Shown here: piece by piece, positions 47,001 to 59,947 of the stretch
Position numbering within the stretch: the stretch's first letter is position 1
How the letters are laid out: each line of letters starts with the position of its first letter
Assembly (NCBI GenBank): GCA_958450325.1
Contig: OY288259.1
Location: 59,236,987-59,300,986 of the forward strand
Length of the DNA stretch: 64,000 nucleotides
Origin: Agrostemma githago
Taxonomy: Eukaryota; Streptophyta; Magnoliopsida; Caryophyllales; Caryophyllaceae
Direction: 5' to 3'
The notes under the pieces: model-generated
The model's input: the letters and a program-made list of their open reading frames with translations, nothing else
What the model was told of the DNA's origin: nothing
The model's database searches: none
Made by a program: the position numbers and the translations under genes

Positions 47001-50000
47001 TGCCTTTGACACATTATGCAGTTCTGCTGGCTGGATAGTATTATAGTCTTTTAATTATTTTCATATGTGATTCCACATGTACATATCTTTTCCACATTGA
47101 GAACTATTCGTTACTTATGGAAAGATCTGTTCCGATATTTGCAGCTTCTTTTCAAGTTGAATCGTCCATTTGAGGTAGCATCTAGAGGTGAATCATTTAT
47201 TATAAGCTTCTCAAGAGCGTTGTCAATCTATGAGGTACAGCATACATCTTCATATTTTACTGAAGAAACATTTCTGTGTTATAAGTGATTCCCGTCCCCT
47301 TACTCTTATTCTTAGTGCAAGCTTACTTGTATTTTCTTTCATTAAGACTTTTCACATGGGACTTTGTTACTGAGATTTCTTTGATGGTCATCCAGCTGAA
47401 ATTGCCCTTTTGCATGCGTGAAGTTTGGGTTATAACTGCTTGTTTAGCTTTGCTCAATTCTGCTGCTTCACATTACAATGATGGGATTGTAGCACCTGAT
47501 GTGGAGAAAGAATTCTATAGACTTCAGGGGGATCTCTTCTCGCTTTGCAGGGCCAAGGTATATTTTGAAACTCTCATTCTTTAATCAGAGATTTTGGTTA
47601 GGCATTCAGTTGTTCTCATCTAGGAAAATTTATGGGATTCCTTGTGATTGGTTGCTGCCATTATTTGGCTGGTTGAAAAGGTTTCCATCCACAATGAAGT
47701 CTGATTGACACATAATTCTGGTTCATCTGTATATGATCTTTTGTCAAATTGGTTGTAGAATGAGTGATAAGTGAAATGATACCGAAACATTGAAGGAAGA
47801 AATGAAATATTATATTGCTGTTATTTTTGGCTGTCACAAGGGCTTGGAAAAACCGTCTGCCTGTTTTTACTAGCTGATAAATTTTTAACTGAAAACATTT
47901 TTGCAGTTTATGAGGCTAGCGTACCTGATAGGATATTCTGCAGATATAGAAAGGAGTCCTGCGAACAGGTAACTTCTGTTAAATGTTTTAATGATGTCAA
48001 AATTGATCTCATTTTTGCAATCTGTCGATCTTTTTCTGAATTTTTCTTTCTACGGAGCAGTGCGTCCCTCAGCATGCTTCCATGGCCCAAGCCGGCTGTC
48101 TGGCCTACAGTTCCATCTGATGCATCTTCTGAAGTTTTTGAGAAAGAGAAGGCAAGTTATCTACTTATCTATATATTTATCATTGCTTGCTTGGTAGTAA
48201 ATAAGTTTCAGTTTCGATCGTTTTCCTTGATCTATATTCTTGTCGTGTCGTGCTATGGGAAAATCAAGTCTTCAGTTGTATGGTGAAACAAAGCTAAAAA
48301 CCGTTTTTTTGGTACAAAGGGAGCCACGAGGGTAATTATGATGCTGAAGGAGTTCGATTCCCAAATCATGGGTACCACCTCTCATACATAATCTTACCAA
48401 CTAAGCTAATTGCATAATTGGCATCCAAAACTCGAAGCATATAATTAGGCAAAATGTTATCTATATATTAAATATAAATATAAAAATAACTCAAGACGAA
48501 GCTACAATACTGAGTGATGACTACAGCAAGGCAGTAATGAATTCAAAATGTCTGATGTGCAATTAGGCAGTTCTGTGTTTCTATAAAACTATTTGGAAGA
48601 TAAATTCTGTTATATTCCAATAACTTTATGTTGAACATGGAGTAAGACACAGTCGTGAAGTAGCAGCTGGTAGATAGAATTCTTGATGCAATATTATCAT
48701 GAGTCACGGAGAACTTGAGAAGCTGTGTTTCTGTGTTTTCTATGCGGGAGTAGGGCTTTGTACATCTAGACCCCCTTACTTAACATAGATTAGACCATTT
48801 GAGGCAGGATGATCATGTTCTTGTTGTTAAGGTACAGTTGTGAAGATTTTTTATTCTTTTGTTCTGTTCAGTTAATTCTTCAAGCTGGTCCAAAAGTTAA
48901 GCACTTCGGTATTGAGAGAAAGCCGTTACCTCTTGAACCCTCTGTTCTTCTCCGCGAAGCTAATAGAAGAAGAGCTTCACTCTCTGTTGGAAATTTGTCT
49001 GAATTGTTTGAAGGGCAGCCAAATTTTACGGATGGGTATGTATACAAAGGCAGCATGTCATCCTTGTTTGTTTACCCCTTGTATTTGCTCAAGGGTTAGT
49101 ATGTTCGCATTTCTGTATCAAAACTCTCTGTGCATTGGCAGATCAGATGTGTCAGTTGGGGTGAATCCTACAACCAAAGCAAATGCAGCGTCAATATCAC
49201 GGACTTATTCCACTCCAGGATTTGAAGGATCTGTTAGTCGACCTATGAGCCTAGCAGAAATTCTAGTTGCTTCAGAGCATGCTTTAAGAGATACAATTTC
49301 TGATCCCGAGCTCTGGAAGTCTTTATCGTCTGTTGAAAATTTTGAGGTATTTCACTTGCTTATACAAGGTCTACAGCTCTTACAACGTTGGATTTAATTG
49401 CTTACTTTGGGGTCTGCAGCATATACCTCAAAAGATGATCCGGAATTGTATGATAAGCTAGTTTTCTTCATGTTTGTTTTCTTCATGTTTGTGCTTGTTC
49501 TTTTGTTCCTTCTATATCGTGATATTCATATAATAGTGGTGAGGCATGCAGAATTGATGTTGCTTGTTAGTCTAATAGAGTATGAAACAAAATACTTCCC
49601 CCTAAAATCAAATACGTATATAACTCTGTACGATTAAAGGAGTAGAAATACAAATCTACAAATCCTATTACATTCAATTTGATAAAGAAATAAAGGGACG
49701 GTCAAAGGTACCAACGCACCGCCAAAATGATGATAAATAAAGGGTAAGCAGTAAATCATGATAATCATGAGATTGTACTTTCAAACTGATGAAAAGTACT
49801 GAAAAAATTGAAGGTGTTTCTGAAACATGCAAATAATGAAAAATAGATTGTATCTCTTGAAATGGAGGGAGTATATGCAAATTGAATAACTCCCTAGCTT
49901 GTTCTATGCTGAAGCTTGTCAAGTGCGAAGCACATCCAAGGTTCTTAAGTGAGCAAAATCTTATATGAATGGTTATATTTATAACAAAACTGCATTACTC

Positions 50001-53000
50001 AAAAACTAAATGACCATTTAGATATTTTTTGTGACCCTTTTGATGCCGACTGTGTCCCTTCTAGCTAGCAACCATTGTCTCAAAGTTGTGACCATTTTAT
50101 AGTTGACAATGCTCCTTTTTATTCAGTGAACAATCTAACTACCTTTAAGGACTCGTTTAATTTTGATTGCTATATGGTCTCATGCTACCTAATTGTAAGA
50201 CTGTTTTAAAAGATACTTGCTGCTTGAGTGGATAATTGTTGTGGAAGAGAGGCTATGCAGACGTTATTAGCATATTAGCCATCTAACCCACCATCGTAAT
50301 TGCTACGTCAATTATATAGCCTTTTTGCACCGTTGTTTCTTATATCAAGTTTTTGGAATATTATAGCATTCGATGCTGCATTTCAATGGAAAGAAGTGTC
50401 ACCATTTTAGTGAGTCGTTTTATTTTTTATTCCCATCACTCGTGTAGATAGCCATTCTCCTAAAATAGGCTGTGGGAGCTTTACAACTTTAAGGAAGGGG
50501 GGCTTCTGTTTGCCTGAGAAGTGAAAACAAAGAAGTATAACAGTTAGAAAAAATTGCCTTGACGGGGTCAGTTCAACGTGGTTGGATGTGGATGGTCTGC
50601 TTCCCGTGTTTTGTAATGTTTATGGTTTTGCTCTCTCCTGTATTTTATTCGATGCTATATGAAAATTTGGTTCACTCTCCCTCCCACCATCCACAACAAA
50701 AAATAAGTCTTATGTACGTATTTGCGCCAGGCAAAATATTTAGAGCTAACTAAAGGAGCTGCTGAAAACTATCATCGTTCCTGGTGGAAAAGACATGGGG
50801 TTGTCCTTGATGGTGAAACTGCTGCTGTATGGCATAAACATGGTAATTTTGACCTTGCCGCAAAGTTGTATGAGAAAGTTTGTGCTCTATATTCTGGTGA
50901 AGGCTGGCAGGACCTTTTGGCTGAAGTACTTCCAAATTTGGCCGAGTGTCAAAAGATGCTCAATGATGAACCCGGCTATCTGCAAACTTGTGTAAGACTA
51001 CTCTCTCTGGATAAAGGCCTCTTCTCAACTAAAGAACGACAAGCTTTTCAGGCAGAAGTGATTTCTCTTGCACACAGTGAAATGAAGCATCCAGTGCCAC
51101 TGGATGTATCATCTTTAATTACCTTCTCTGGAAATCCTGGGCCGCCGATGCAACTTTGTAATGGTGATCCTGGTACTTTATCAGTGACTGTGTGGAGTGG
51201 ATTTCCTGACGATATAACTCTGGAATCACTTAATCTCACTCTCATGGAAACCCACAACGCTGACGAAGGTGCTAAGGTCTGTCATACTTATCTCTCCTTT
51301 TTGTGACAACATTGGATCATACTCTAGAATTATTCATTTAGTTGTTTTTGTCAGGCTACAAGCATCTCTGCAGCCACAACACTGAAGCCTGGTAGGAATA
51401 TCATCACGCTGGCCCTGCCACCTCAGGACCCTGGTTCATTTGTTCTGGGAGTTCTAACGGGGCATATTGGGCATTTGAGATTTAGGTCTCATAGTTTTTC
51501 CAAAGGTGCACCAGCTGATAGTGATGATTTTATGAGTTATGAGAAACCGACTAGACCTATTTTGAAGGTATATATTTTTTGTTGAATTAGATTCTGAAAG
51601 GTTCCATTTTCATGTTTCTGGTTGCTATTAATTACTCCTATATGAGGCAAATTGTGCTGATCTATTTTGTGTACTCTTTCCAATATCCATACAGGTATCC
51701 AAACCTAGAGCGTTGGTTGATCTCACTCCTGCTACCTCATCAGCCTTGTTGATAAATGAAACACAGTGGGTTGGCATAATAGTAAAACCAATCGATTACT
51801 CTCTGCAAGGAGGTGTGTTGCACATCGACACAGGTCCAGGTTTGGAAGTTGATGAGTCTCATGGTATTGAGATGGAAAAATATAATACTGCTCCAAGAAG
51901 CATAGCTGATATTGGCGATTCTAACCCTCAGAAACACGATAGTCCATCTTTTCAATCTGAAGAAGTTACACAGTTAACTTTACAGAATGCTCAGATCCAG
52001 TTCCCAGACTGGGCTAGCGATGTGACTTCTGTTCTTTGGGTTCCAGTCCGTGCGATAGGTGATGGAATTTCTAGAGGTATATATTTTCAACAATCCTTGA
52101 CATTCAAATTTTCAGACAAACTTGATTATGATCTCTGGTTATAACATACATGTAGTCAAACAAACAAATAGCAAAAAAAAAAAAGTTTTCATCTTTTAGT
52201 TTCCCATGATTAGGTTGCTCATTGAGCTTTCATGAAGTATGGTTTAGGGTATAGAACTACTTCCAAACTCGTGTTTTTTATTCCTGGTTCTAACATGAGA
52301 TGGCAGCTAACTAATTTTTCGTGTGTATTTTTTTTATGTAATTTCACAGCGGCGTCACAGAAGCTGAGCATTGTGGATGGCATGAGAACAATAGCTCTAA
52401 ATCTTGAATTTGGAGTATCACACAATCAGAAATTTGATAGGTATAACATTGTATGCTGTTGTATAACATCTTACAGGGGACTTGTCTGATACTGATAACA
52501 CTATCTGCAGGACTTTGGCTGTCCATTTTACAGACCCTGTTCATGTCAGCACACGTGTGATAGACAAATGCAATGATGGCACTTTACTTCTGCAGGTATT
52601 AATAGTTGACTTTGATATAGATTCCATGCAGTAGTATCTGTAACAAGGGTCGTAGGAGGGTTTTTAAGTTAAATGATATAGAAAAAATATTAACAGTCTA
52701 TGTAGGATTAAAGGCAATTTGAGTTGTATAATGCTTCTGACTTTCAGATGGTCTGAATTTCTCTTTTTTTTTTTTTAAAATAAAAATAAAAATGAGATGC
52801 ATCATTCTAACTCCTAAGTATATCTTCGGTCAAGAAATTAGAATTCAAGCACTTCTACTTTGTCATTCCAACTCCTGTGAGGTTATGGCCTTGCTGTCCT
52901 TGAAACCCTATATTGGGACACTTTTGTAAGTAAAATTCCTTGGAATTAGTTCATATGTAGACTTGTCTTGATCTGGCCAAATGTGCTTTTAAACTTTGTT

Positions 53001-55450
53001 GAAACCCTAGTTTTGTCGAAGCAATGATAGAGCTCATTATAATGTAATAATGTCGTTTCTGACAATGTTGATCACTAATAACTTTGAAGTTCCAGTACCA
53101 AAATCGCAGACACACAGGAAAAGGTCATGAATCATGAAAATGCTGTTTCTAAACTTACTTTATTTTAACCTTCTTAGCTCATTCGAGGAGACAAACACAA
53201 ACTTGCAAGTTATGAGTTAGTAGTGGTTAGGAAGACCAGTCGCATATCATGATGTCTTTTTGAGTTGCTAGAATATTGATACGGTGCTTCAGCACGTACT
53301 CTCTTTCTTAACTGAGCTCATTCTTCAATCTGTTTTACGATTTTTATGCTTTGGAAACACTATGTTGCCATTCTGTGATCTTTAATATGCTCTTAAATCC
53401 ATTCAGATTACGTTGCATTCACAAGTTAAGGCCTCTTTAAGCATTTGTGATGCGTGGCTTGATCTTCAAGATGGATTTGTTCATACCTCTGAGAACAATG
53501 GACGGCCAGCTTCAGCCTTCTTCCCGCTCACTCTTTCTCCTGCATCAAAAGCTAGCATACTATTCAGTATATGCTTTAGTTCCCCAAATGTGGCAGGTAT
53601 GGATAACTCTTGCACCACTTGGATTATAAGTTCGATTGATAATTTGATATAGCCTTTCTTAGTCCACTTTCTGATGTGTCCCCAGTGTGGGTGTGCTAAT
53701 GTGGAGGGTAAGTGTTTATGGCCGTAACACCACTTTCACGACCCACTAGTGAATATTTTGAATCTTACTAGTGAACTAGTTTATGCCTTTATGGCAATAA
53801 CGGAGATCAGGCCGCTGATCAAAACTAAAACCTAAATTTAATTTCAAAGTTTTATGAGTTCTAGAATTATGACCAAGTCTTTGGAAAAACTTTGTGGATT
53901 GAGCTGCCTCAATTCATACCTCAGGAGTTGCTCAACATGGAGTTGCGAGATCAAACGATATATTTCTCCCCCAATTAGCATTTGAAAACACAGTTTAATC
54001 CCTAATGTCGCATTTGTACTTTTAGTATCGGAGTATCAGACTCTATAACAAGAACGGAATACTTCAAAACCATATGCGATCTTTTATAACTGTAACTTGG
54101 TCACCTTTTTCTTTCGCAGGTGAAGTTGAGCCTGTAAATCCTGATAGCATCTTAAATCTCAGCTATAGAATCAATGGGGACAGAAGAACAGGAGCACACA
54201 TGCCAGTGGCTGACTCTACCGCGACTGAGGAAGTGAGGCATGGTTTAACGTTTAAGAGTGCTCTTGTTCTACAAAGGCCTGTATTGGACCCATGCCTGGC
54301 GGTTGGCTTTCTTCCATTTCCTTCGGATGGGCTCAGGGTTGGACAACTTGTTGCTGTAAATTGGAGAATCGAGAGGTTGAAAGACTCAGATGACAGTAAA
54401 GTTCCTGAAAGCGGCGTAAGTCATTTAAATTTTTACATGTTCATATTGTGATGAGGGATATCGAACATTATTAGGGGTAAAGCAGTAGCACAAGTCTCCC
54501 GACTTCACCTGCCGTCTACATTTTTGCTGAGAAGTAGACAGAAGTAGACTAGCTTTTACGCGTATCCTGTGCTTTAAAAAAAATGTGCCTCCAGTGCACC
54601 TTGGATGAGGCATTAGCCAAAAGCACGAGACATCTCTGTGAATTTTAGGCGCACCTTTTAGACAAGGCTCACCTAACGAGGCTCACTAGTACCTAACTAG
54701 CACCTTTTAGATAAAGCCAAATTTTAAAATATATACGATGGTTTAAAAGGTATAAATACATGAGTAATGACGCGTAAATGAGAACTCGCTACTTTGTGAT
54801 GGGTGAGAGGTTTTGAGTCGTTGGCTAACGTGGTTGATCATCCTATAATATGCAGGAGGTGTTGTATGAAGTAGATGCAAATTCAGAAAACTGGATGATT
54901 GCTGGTAGAAAGCGAGGACATGTTTCTCTCTCCACTAAGCAAGGTAGGGCTAAATGAAATTCAACTCACAAAGTCATGTCGTACCTATACTTCATCTATT
55001 CCTTCTCAAATTCTTATTTAACACGGGCATATCCGTCTAAAACTTAAAGAGTCTTGTACGATAGATGAGACAAAAGCTGAATGCACGAGAAGTAGCAAAC
55101 AACGTGTCTCATCTATCCAAGTTGTATGTTATTTGACGTGTCTAAACTTAAATCTTAAGACAGAGATACTCGTTTTAGGAAAGAACAACTGGTATTCATT
55201 TAGATTCACTACATTTTCTTTTCCAAAACTCAATTTCCTAGTTACGACCCACTAACATCCTATAATGTTCACAGGCTCGAGAATCGTGATCTCAATTTTA
55301 TGTGTACCATTGGTGGCCGGCTATGTGCGACCACCTCAGCTCGGACTACCAAGTGTCGATGAGGCGAATATCAGCTGTAATCCACCCGCACCTCATTTGG
55401 TGTGCGTCTTACCTCCTTATCTCAGCTCCTCCTACTGCATACCCGCTTAA
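41079..55450 (+). CDS. TRS130: TRAPPII complex subunit TRS130/TRAPPC10 (21 exons)
   Basis: Exons: 41079-41142, 43455-43684, 44625-44806, 45588-45771, 46184-46274, 46771-46931, 47145-47234, 47396-47557, 47907-47968, 48061-48151, 48872-49035, 49142-49346, 50731-51276, 51355-51567, 51695-52076, 52350-52440, 52511-52595, 53407-53596, 54120-54415, 54856-54943, 55275-55450. They total 3753 bases, 1250 residues; the Arabidopsis protein (CLUB) is about the same length. Recognised by MANYLAQFQAIKN, TTDARLRSRFPQEQ, FYEDEIRKLSEQRFMP, DALREYDELELCYLET, LTKGAAENYHRSWWKRHG, LITFSGNPGPP, RFRSHSFSKG, and a C-terminal TRAPPC10 region (about 1085-1250) with GLRVGQLVAVNWRIERL. TRAPPII tethers vesicles and activates Rab-A/Ypt31-type GTPases at the trans-Golgi and cell plate; loss in Arabidopsis blocks cytokinesis. 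Intron 10 has a GC donor. Introns 1 and 3 carry MITEs. Exon 21 ends at a normal stop. Confidence 0.97.
41219..42700 (+). repeat. Diverged tandem repeats in TRS130 intron 1
   Basis: About five units of 290-370 bases, each with TTGACCTAGATTTGATTTGT-like, CTCATTGACCTACTGCAGAA-like, GCATAGATCACTGAAAG-like and GATTTTGCTGCCAGTGTTG-like blocks in order. CTCATTGAC landmarks fall at about 41272, 41612, 41905, 42242 and 42613. Units 1 and 3 share AATCAGAATACCTAGATCAC exactly; the others share a GCATAGATCACTGAAAG variant, which suggests growth by a two-unit block. Confidence 0.8.
42983..43073. mobile_element. Short Stowaway-like MITE in TRS130 intron 1
   Basis: CTCCCTCTAAATCGTTAAAA ... TTTTCGGAGATTTGGAGGGAA with TA on both sides; 91 bp. 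Removed with the intron, so no effect on the protein is expected. Confidence 0.7.
45407..45498. mobile_element. Short Stowaway-like MITE in TRS130 intron 3
   Basis: TTCCCTCCATTCACAAATGA at the left and TCATTTGTGAATGGACAGAG at the right form long inverted arms; TA on both sides; 92 bp. Confidence 0.8.
48152..48871 (+). other. TRS130: GC-AG intron (TRS130 intron 10)
   Basis: Exon 10 ends GAGAAAGAGAAG and the intron begins GCAAGT; the acceptor is TTCTGTTCAG. Only this donor keeps the frame into exon 11 (LILQAGPK). The nearest GT, at 48156, would add four bases and shift the frame. AG|GCAAGT is the consensus for U2-type GC donors, a minor class in plants. Confidence 0.85.
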
Positions 55451-56051
55451 CCATTCTCGACCTATTGTTTTCTTGTACAACCGACTGATTTTGCAGTCTT
55501 ATTTTTTTTCACCAGGTTATAGTTTGCGATTGTTTTTAGAAAGTGGTGGTTTCTATATGCACCCACAATTTATCAGTATTTAGCTTACGGGTTAAGTGTC
55601 GATATAATCTATTATTATTACCTCCACGAGCTCCATCGCAGGTCTACATACCTCGAAAGAATTTTTGTAAGATGTACCGAGTATTCTCTACTTGAAACTG
55701 TAGGTTCTGAAGATGTGAGCGGATCTTTGATGCCCAGATTGTTGGCCAATATCAGTTTTCTGTAATTATTATTGCGGACTTTCCAGTACTCTTTAGTCCC
55801 TATTTTTGTTAGTTAGAGTTTTTTCTTTTGGTAGATGAGTACCGAACTCTCGTGACTTATGAGTTTTTATTCGGAGTTTAAAATAGGATGAAACGAAAGC
55901 ATTTCAATGAAAAGATTCACTTAATGCAATTTCTGAAATTTTGAAGGTTTTTTTTTTGCTATCCGAAATTAAGGTTTTTTTTTGCTATCCGAAATTTCGG
56001 AAAGTGTAATATTATGGCGAATCAAACATTTGACGAATGTTAGCTATACTT
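55451..56051. other. TRS130 3' untranslated region and flank
   Basis: The first few hundred bases are probably the 3' untranslated region of TRS130. No clear AATAAA signal is visible, which is usual in plants. Two near-identical copies of a 20-base TTTTTTTGCTATCCGAAATT segment lie side by side at about 55950-55996, a small tandem duplication. Confidence 0.5.
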
Positions 56052-56320
56052 TCACATATACGCAAGAGAAGCAATCACATGAGCACGTCTTCTAGCAAAG
56101 GAAAATGTTATACTCATCATCCCTGATTGCCTATCCAGAGTATCCACATTCTGACCGATCTGGAATTCATGCTTACACAAAGAACATCGATTTATCCTCC
56201 GTACCCATATTCCATCTGACTTGCGTGCATATGCAATGCCAAGAACTATGTGGACAATCCCAAGCCACATTCATTCCGACTATCCAACTGATACCTCCAT
56301 CTCTTTGATCTCCGTGCCAA
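56052..56320 (-). pseudogene. Remnant of an RNase H-like domain (LINE-type), degenerate
   Basis: The minus-strand frame ends QSGMMSITFSFARRRAHVIA then SLAYM and a stop. This resembles the last part of the RNase H-like domain found in plant LINEs and related reverse-transcriptase genes (a 'fsfaRRraN-vAhalA' pattern). Upstream, the frame does not show the rest of the domain and other frames contain stops, so the piece is broken. No poly-A tail or target duplication was found. Confidence 0.4.
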
Positions 56321-56469
56321 AAGAAACATAACGTCCAGTTCTGGTCCGGAATTTTTTGAGTCGTAGTTGACTAGTTGCCCCTTGCTGATGCTGTGTTAGT
56401 TAGGATGTTGTCATCTGCTCTTCGATATCGGTTTTATTAAAACGGTTCCTATTTTTTTTTAAAGAAAAA

Positions 56470-56544
56470 TGGAAATGCGGGGGGTATCGATCCCCGTACC
56501 TCTCGCATGCTAAGCGAGCGCTCTACCATCTGAGCTACATCCCC
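56470..56544 (-). tRNA. tRNA-Ala (AGC), T arm with two extra bases
   Basis: On the minus strand it begins GGGGATGTAGCTCAGATGGT, has the anticodon loop TTAGCAT (anticodon AGC) between CTCGC and GCGAG, and ends in an acceptor strand CATTTCC plus A. D arm and anticodon arm are perfect. The T arm reads CGGGG-ATCGATA-CCCCCCG, where the usual sequence has CCCCG, so two C's are extra. The acceptor stem has two G-U pairs. The length is 75 instead of 73. An ATTTTTCTTT run downstream could stop RNA polymerase III. It may be a pseudogene or a poorly processed tRNA. Confidence 0.8.
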
Positions 56545-56627
56545 TTGATGTTAGTGCGGAGAGATTGTATTTTTAACATACATAATCTTCTAAAGCAAGA
56601 AATGTAAAAAATAGGAGTACAAAAAAG

Positions 56628-56699
56628 AGGTCCTACCGAGACTTGAACTCGGGTTACTGGATTCAGAGTCCAATGTCCTAACCACTAGACCATAGGACC
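56628..56699 (-). tRNA. tRNA-Gln (CTG)
   Basis: Reads GGTCCTATGGTCTAGTGGTT..., with the anticodon loop CTCTGAA (anticodon CTG) between TTGGA and TCCAG, T arm CCGAG-TTCAAGT-CTCGG, and acceptor TAGGACC pairing with GGTCCTA. 72 bases, all stems intact. A CTC then TTTTTT follows the gene on the minus strand as terminator. No intron. Confidence 0.93.
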
Positions 56700-57907
56700 G
56701 CTGTTGCTTTCATTACATTTTTAATTTTATATATATTGTGTAGCTATAGTTTTAACCAAAAACGTTTTTTTTAACTTTTAATCATTTATTATTGTCTAAT
56801 TATTCTTAGACTCGGCAATACTAACCCCAAATCCGAATGACTCGACCTTAAATAACTTGACTGGTAAATCCGTAATCCAACCTAAACAATGCAACTCCAA
56901 TATTTACTAGTCACATACGAATTAATGTCCTTTTCCAAGTTCATTCATAATAATGCCTGTGACCTAACACGACTTGCTATTTTTTCATCCAAATCAATAG
57001 ATTAGTTTATATTGATCTTTTTACTTGAGTAGCTATTTCTTTGTTTCTTCCTCTCTTGTTAAAAGTCAATGAAAAAGAAGAGATTAAAAGGGGTTTAATT
57101 GTGCAACTTTAATTTGATCAAGCAGTTAATCTTCTTTATTTTTCTACTTTTGCATGTTCATTCCTTTTGTTACTTTACAAGTTTCTCTCTTTTGGTAAAG
57201 AGAGACTTGTTGATAATTATAAGTTAAAGCAACCCTAATATAATTAATGGGCTTACAAATTTTGACTTAATAACATGGCCTGGGTTACTTCTTTAATCTT
57301 TATTGCTAAAGACCTCTTTTGAATTCTTGAAAATTATAAATTTTGACTGTAAAGAGAGTTTAACTAATTAAGTGGATAGTAAATGGGAACCATTTGCTTA
57401 ATCTAAATTCTAAACCCTTTTTATTTGCTAATTTAATAAATTAAAGGCCTCTTTTCAAGTACTTTAGGAGCTAATTAAATTAAATTAAACTTCCCCTCTA
57501 GATCATTAGTTAAAGCTTAATTACTTAATTGGTCCTTAAAAAATAGGTTTACGCAAATAATGCATATTACGATTCTAATTAACGAGAAATTAATATTATT
57601 CATGACTATATTAGTGAACAGGTAGACAAGTGGTTATAAAATTTCACTATGCAAATAAACTCGGCCTACATTATCTTGTGTAAAATCGCTATGTTTATAA
57701 ATTATACTATTCCTCGTAATTTTTTGCTGACCTACCGTCTAGATACTCAGCTATGATCGCTTATTTTTTCTAATTTCTTTCTTTTACTGTATTTTTCTTG
57801 AAATACTTCATCATTAGATTAAAACTATTTAAATCAAGCTAGAAATAAAATGAAGTTGATATAGATTTTTTTTCCATTGATTTAAAATGAGTGATACATT
57901 AAACAGT

Positions 57908-58060
57908 TGGTCTCTCTTGCGACAGATATATCCGTCGCAAGCTTAAGACGGGTCAAATAAATATCATTTGAGGGGAAAAGAACAAAGCTCCCACCAACCT
58001 CACTTTTGTCTTTCCCCCTCAAATGGTACCTATTTGGCCCGTCATTTATTTGTGTACATT
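57908..58060. repeat. Dyad-ended foldback MITE, right end incomplete
   Basis: Left dyad CTTGCGACAGATATATCCGTCGCAAG, then GACGGGTCAAATA and ATCATTTGAGGGGAAAAG. The right part has CTTTCCCCCTCAAATGGTAC and ATTTGGCCCGTC, inverted to it. The arms pair over about 40 bases, the strongest foldback of the family here, but the right terminal dyad is missing. Confidence 0.6.
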
Positions 58061-58369
58061 GAAAAACTTACACGTATGTGATGTAATAATAAGGATTGAT
58101 TGAGGTAGAAGTGATATGGAACCCCACTGTCCCAAAAATCACATGCTAGTATTTAATTAAATGAATGTGACAACCTCCCCTTTCCTATATAAATTGGGAG
58201 TTTCTATAAATGTGAAAGCATTGGAATTTAATTTTGGATTGAATTGAAGAAGGCCAGCAAACCAGCATGCATTATGTACCTTATACTCGTACTAAACTGG
58301 CAGATGTCGATCACTTGTGCATTTCACCTCGTAATAAAGTCGGCACTTTCCCTATTTATTTACCGCTAC

Positions 58370-58540
58370 TCTTTCTTGTGACGGAGATATCCTTAACGGT
58401 TTAAATATTAGTCATTGGTGTAGAAAAGACAACTCTTACGTTTGTACGACATTAATATTTTGTCATTTTCTTTATAAACAGATTATATTTGACTCGTTAT
58501 AAGGATGTGACGGATAACTCTGGCACAAACAAAAATTTAT
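58370..58540. repeat. Dyad-ended foldback MITE, copy
   Basis: Left end TTCTTGTGACGGAGATATCC; right end GACTCGTTATAAGGATGTGA then CGGATAACTCTGGCACAAAC. Family layout with a diverged left half. Confidence 0.5.
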
Positions 58541-59947
58541 GATTTACTTATGTACTCCTTGATTGTTTCATTCAACCATTCATGTGATTTCTGCATATGT
58601 GCATAAGATGATAATAAAACAATAATAATAATAATAAGAATTGTACTAGGAAGTAATAGCAATTAATTTACATTTAAATTATCAACTACCTTAGCATTGG
58701 TCAGAATGTGTAATGCGTATCTAAAATAATGTAATTGTCGAACGGTACTGAACGGAACTAAAATTAAGTTGGAGAAAAAAAAATGTTTATATATACCTCT
58801 TTTTTCTTATTATTATCTGATGTATGTTTATTATCTTAAGAGTCGTGGATATCACTCTCCCAATTAGGATACCATCTCTTAGATTGAGACTCATAACTAC
58901 ATATGTATACTCGTAGTACATAAGTGATACGTTGATCGCGATTTATTAAGGTCTTAGGATTTCGCATGTTTCAAAATTCTATAAGACCAAGTATAGAGAT
59001 CATATGTTCATTTCACCATAAACACGGACATTTCGAGTTTACTTTAAACCTTGAACTTAAATCCTTTTACTTAGCCAACTCATCAAAATATAATATCCTA
59101 CGGAGTATATATTTTTGATGAATAAGTCGTAATTAAAAGATGATTTCCATGACTTGGGGATCGGTTACGGTAACAAATATTCACCTTTATACACTTTTTA
59201 GAGGAAAGAAAATGTGCTTAGAAACAAAAAAAAAAACAAGAGCAAATAATGAATGCACTAATCATGTCATTATCATTGATCATTTAAGGGGTAACAACAA
59301 ACAAGTGAGCACATGAAGTGTGGGAGTGGACACTTTCATGTTTCAACTTTAAAATGATGAAATTGGTGAGACCTAGTTACGTTCACTATTTTGCGAATAT
59401 ATATATATATATCCGTATTATAAATATATTTAAACGGATCAATTAACTTTATTCAAATAAAAAGAAATTGTTGAGACCTCGTAAAACTTATTCCTTCCGA
59501 AATGATTTGGTTCAAAGAAAACTCGGGCATGATTCATAAACCAAATTGACACCCAATTCAACTCACCCAAAATGCATATGGAATATGATGCATGTGAACT
59601 TAATCATTATTATTATTATTATTAAAGTTAACGAGAATGACATAGAATTAAAGTTTAAATTACCTAACCTGACCTTGAATCTGAACCAATGATATTTACA
59701 AACCTCAATTCTATTATACCGTTGGTTGTCTTTTTTTTACTCTGTATATCTTTTTTGATATATTTGATCGGTTTTAAGACTGAAAATTGAAAATTTGGTG
59801 AATCACCAATATGAAACGGACAAACCAACTACATTAAATTCTGAAACTTTGGATGATGACACGTCAACGTCCACCGGATCCATGTTCGGGTAACCCCACT
59901 CAATTCATTGTCAAATAATAATGTTTTAAATTAATAATAAAGTATTA

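Larger units (their letters stand above)
56700..59947. other. Intergenic; foldback copies, no gene
   Basis: No coding segment recognised. Holds two foldback-family copies (57908-58060, 58370-58540), and small AAT and TTA repeats near 58619 and 59605. The first 600 bases upstream of the tRNA genes are AT-rich with no clear feature. Confidence 0.5.

Noticed and set aside
49398..49637. Possible extra TRS130 exon (a TCTGCAG acceptor and a KDDPELYDKL-like stretch)
   Set aside because: The direct junction 49346/50731 keeps the frame and the conserved KYLELTKGAAENY context; the candidate has no matching donor or conserved partner.
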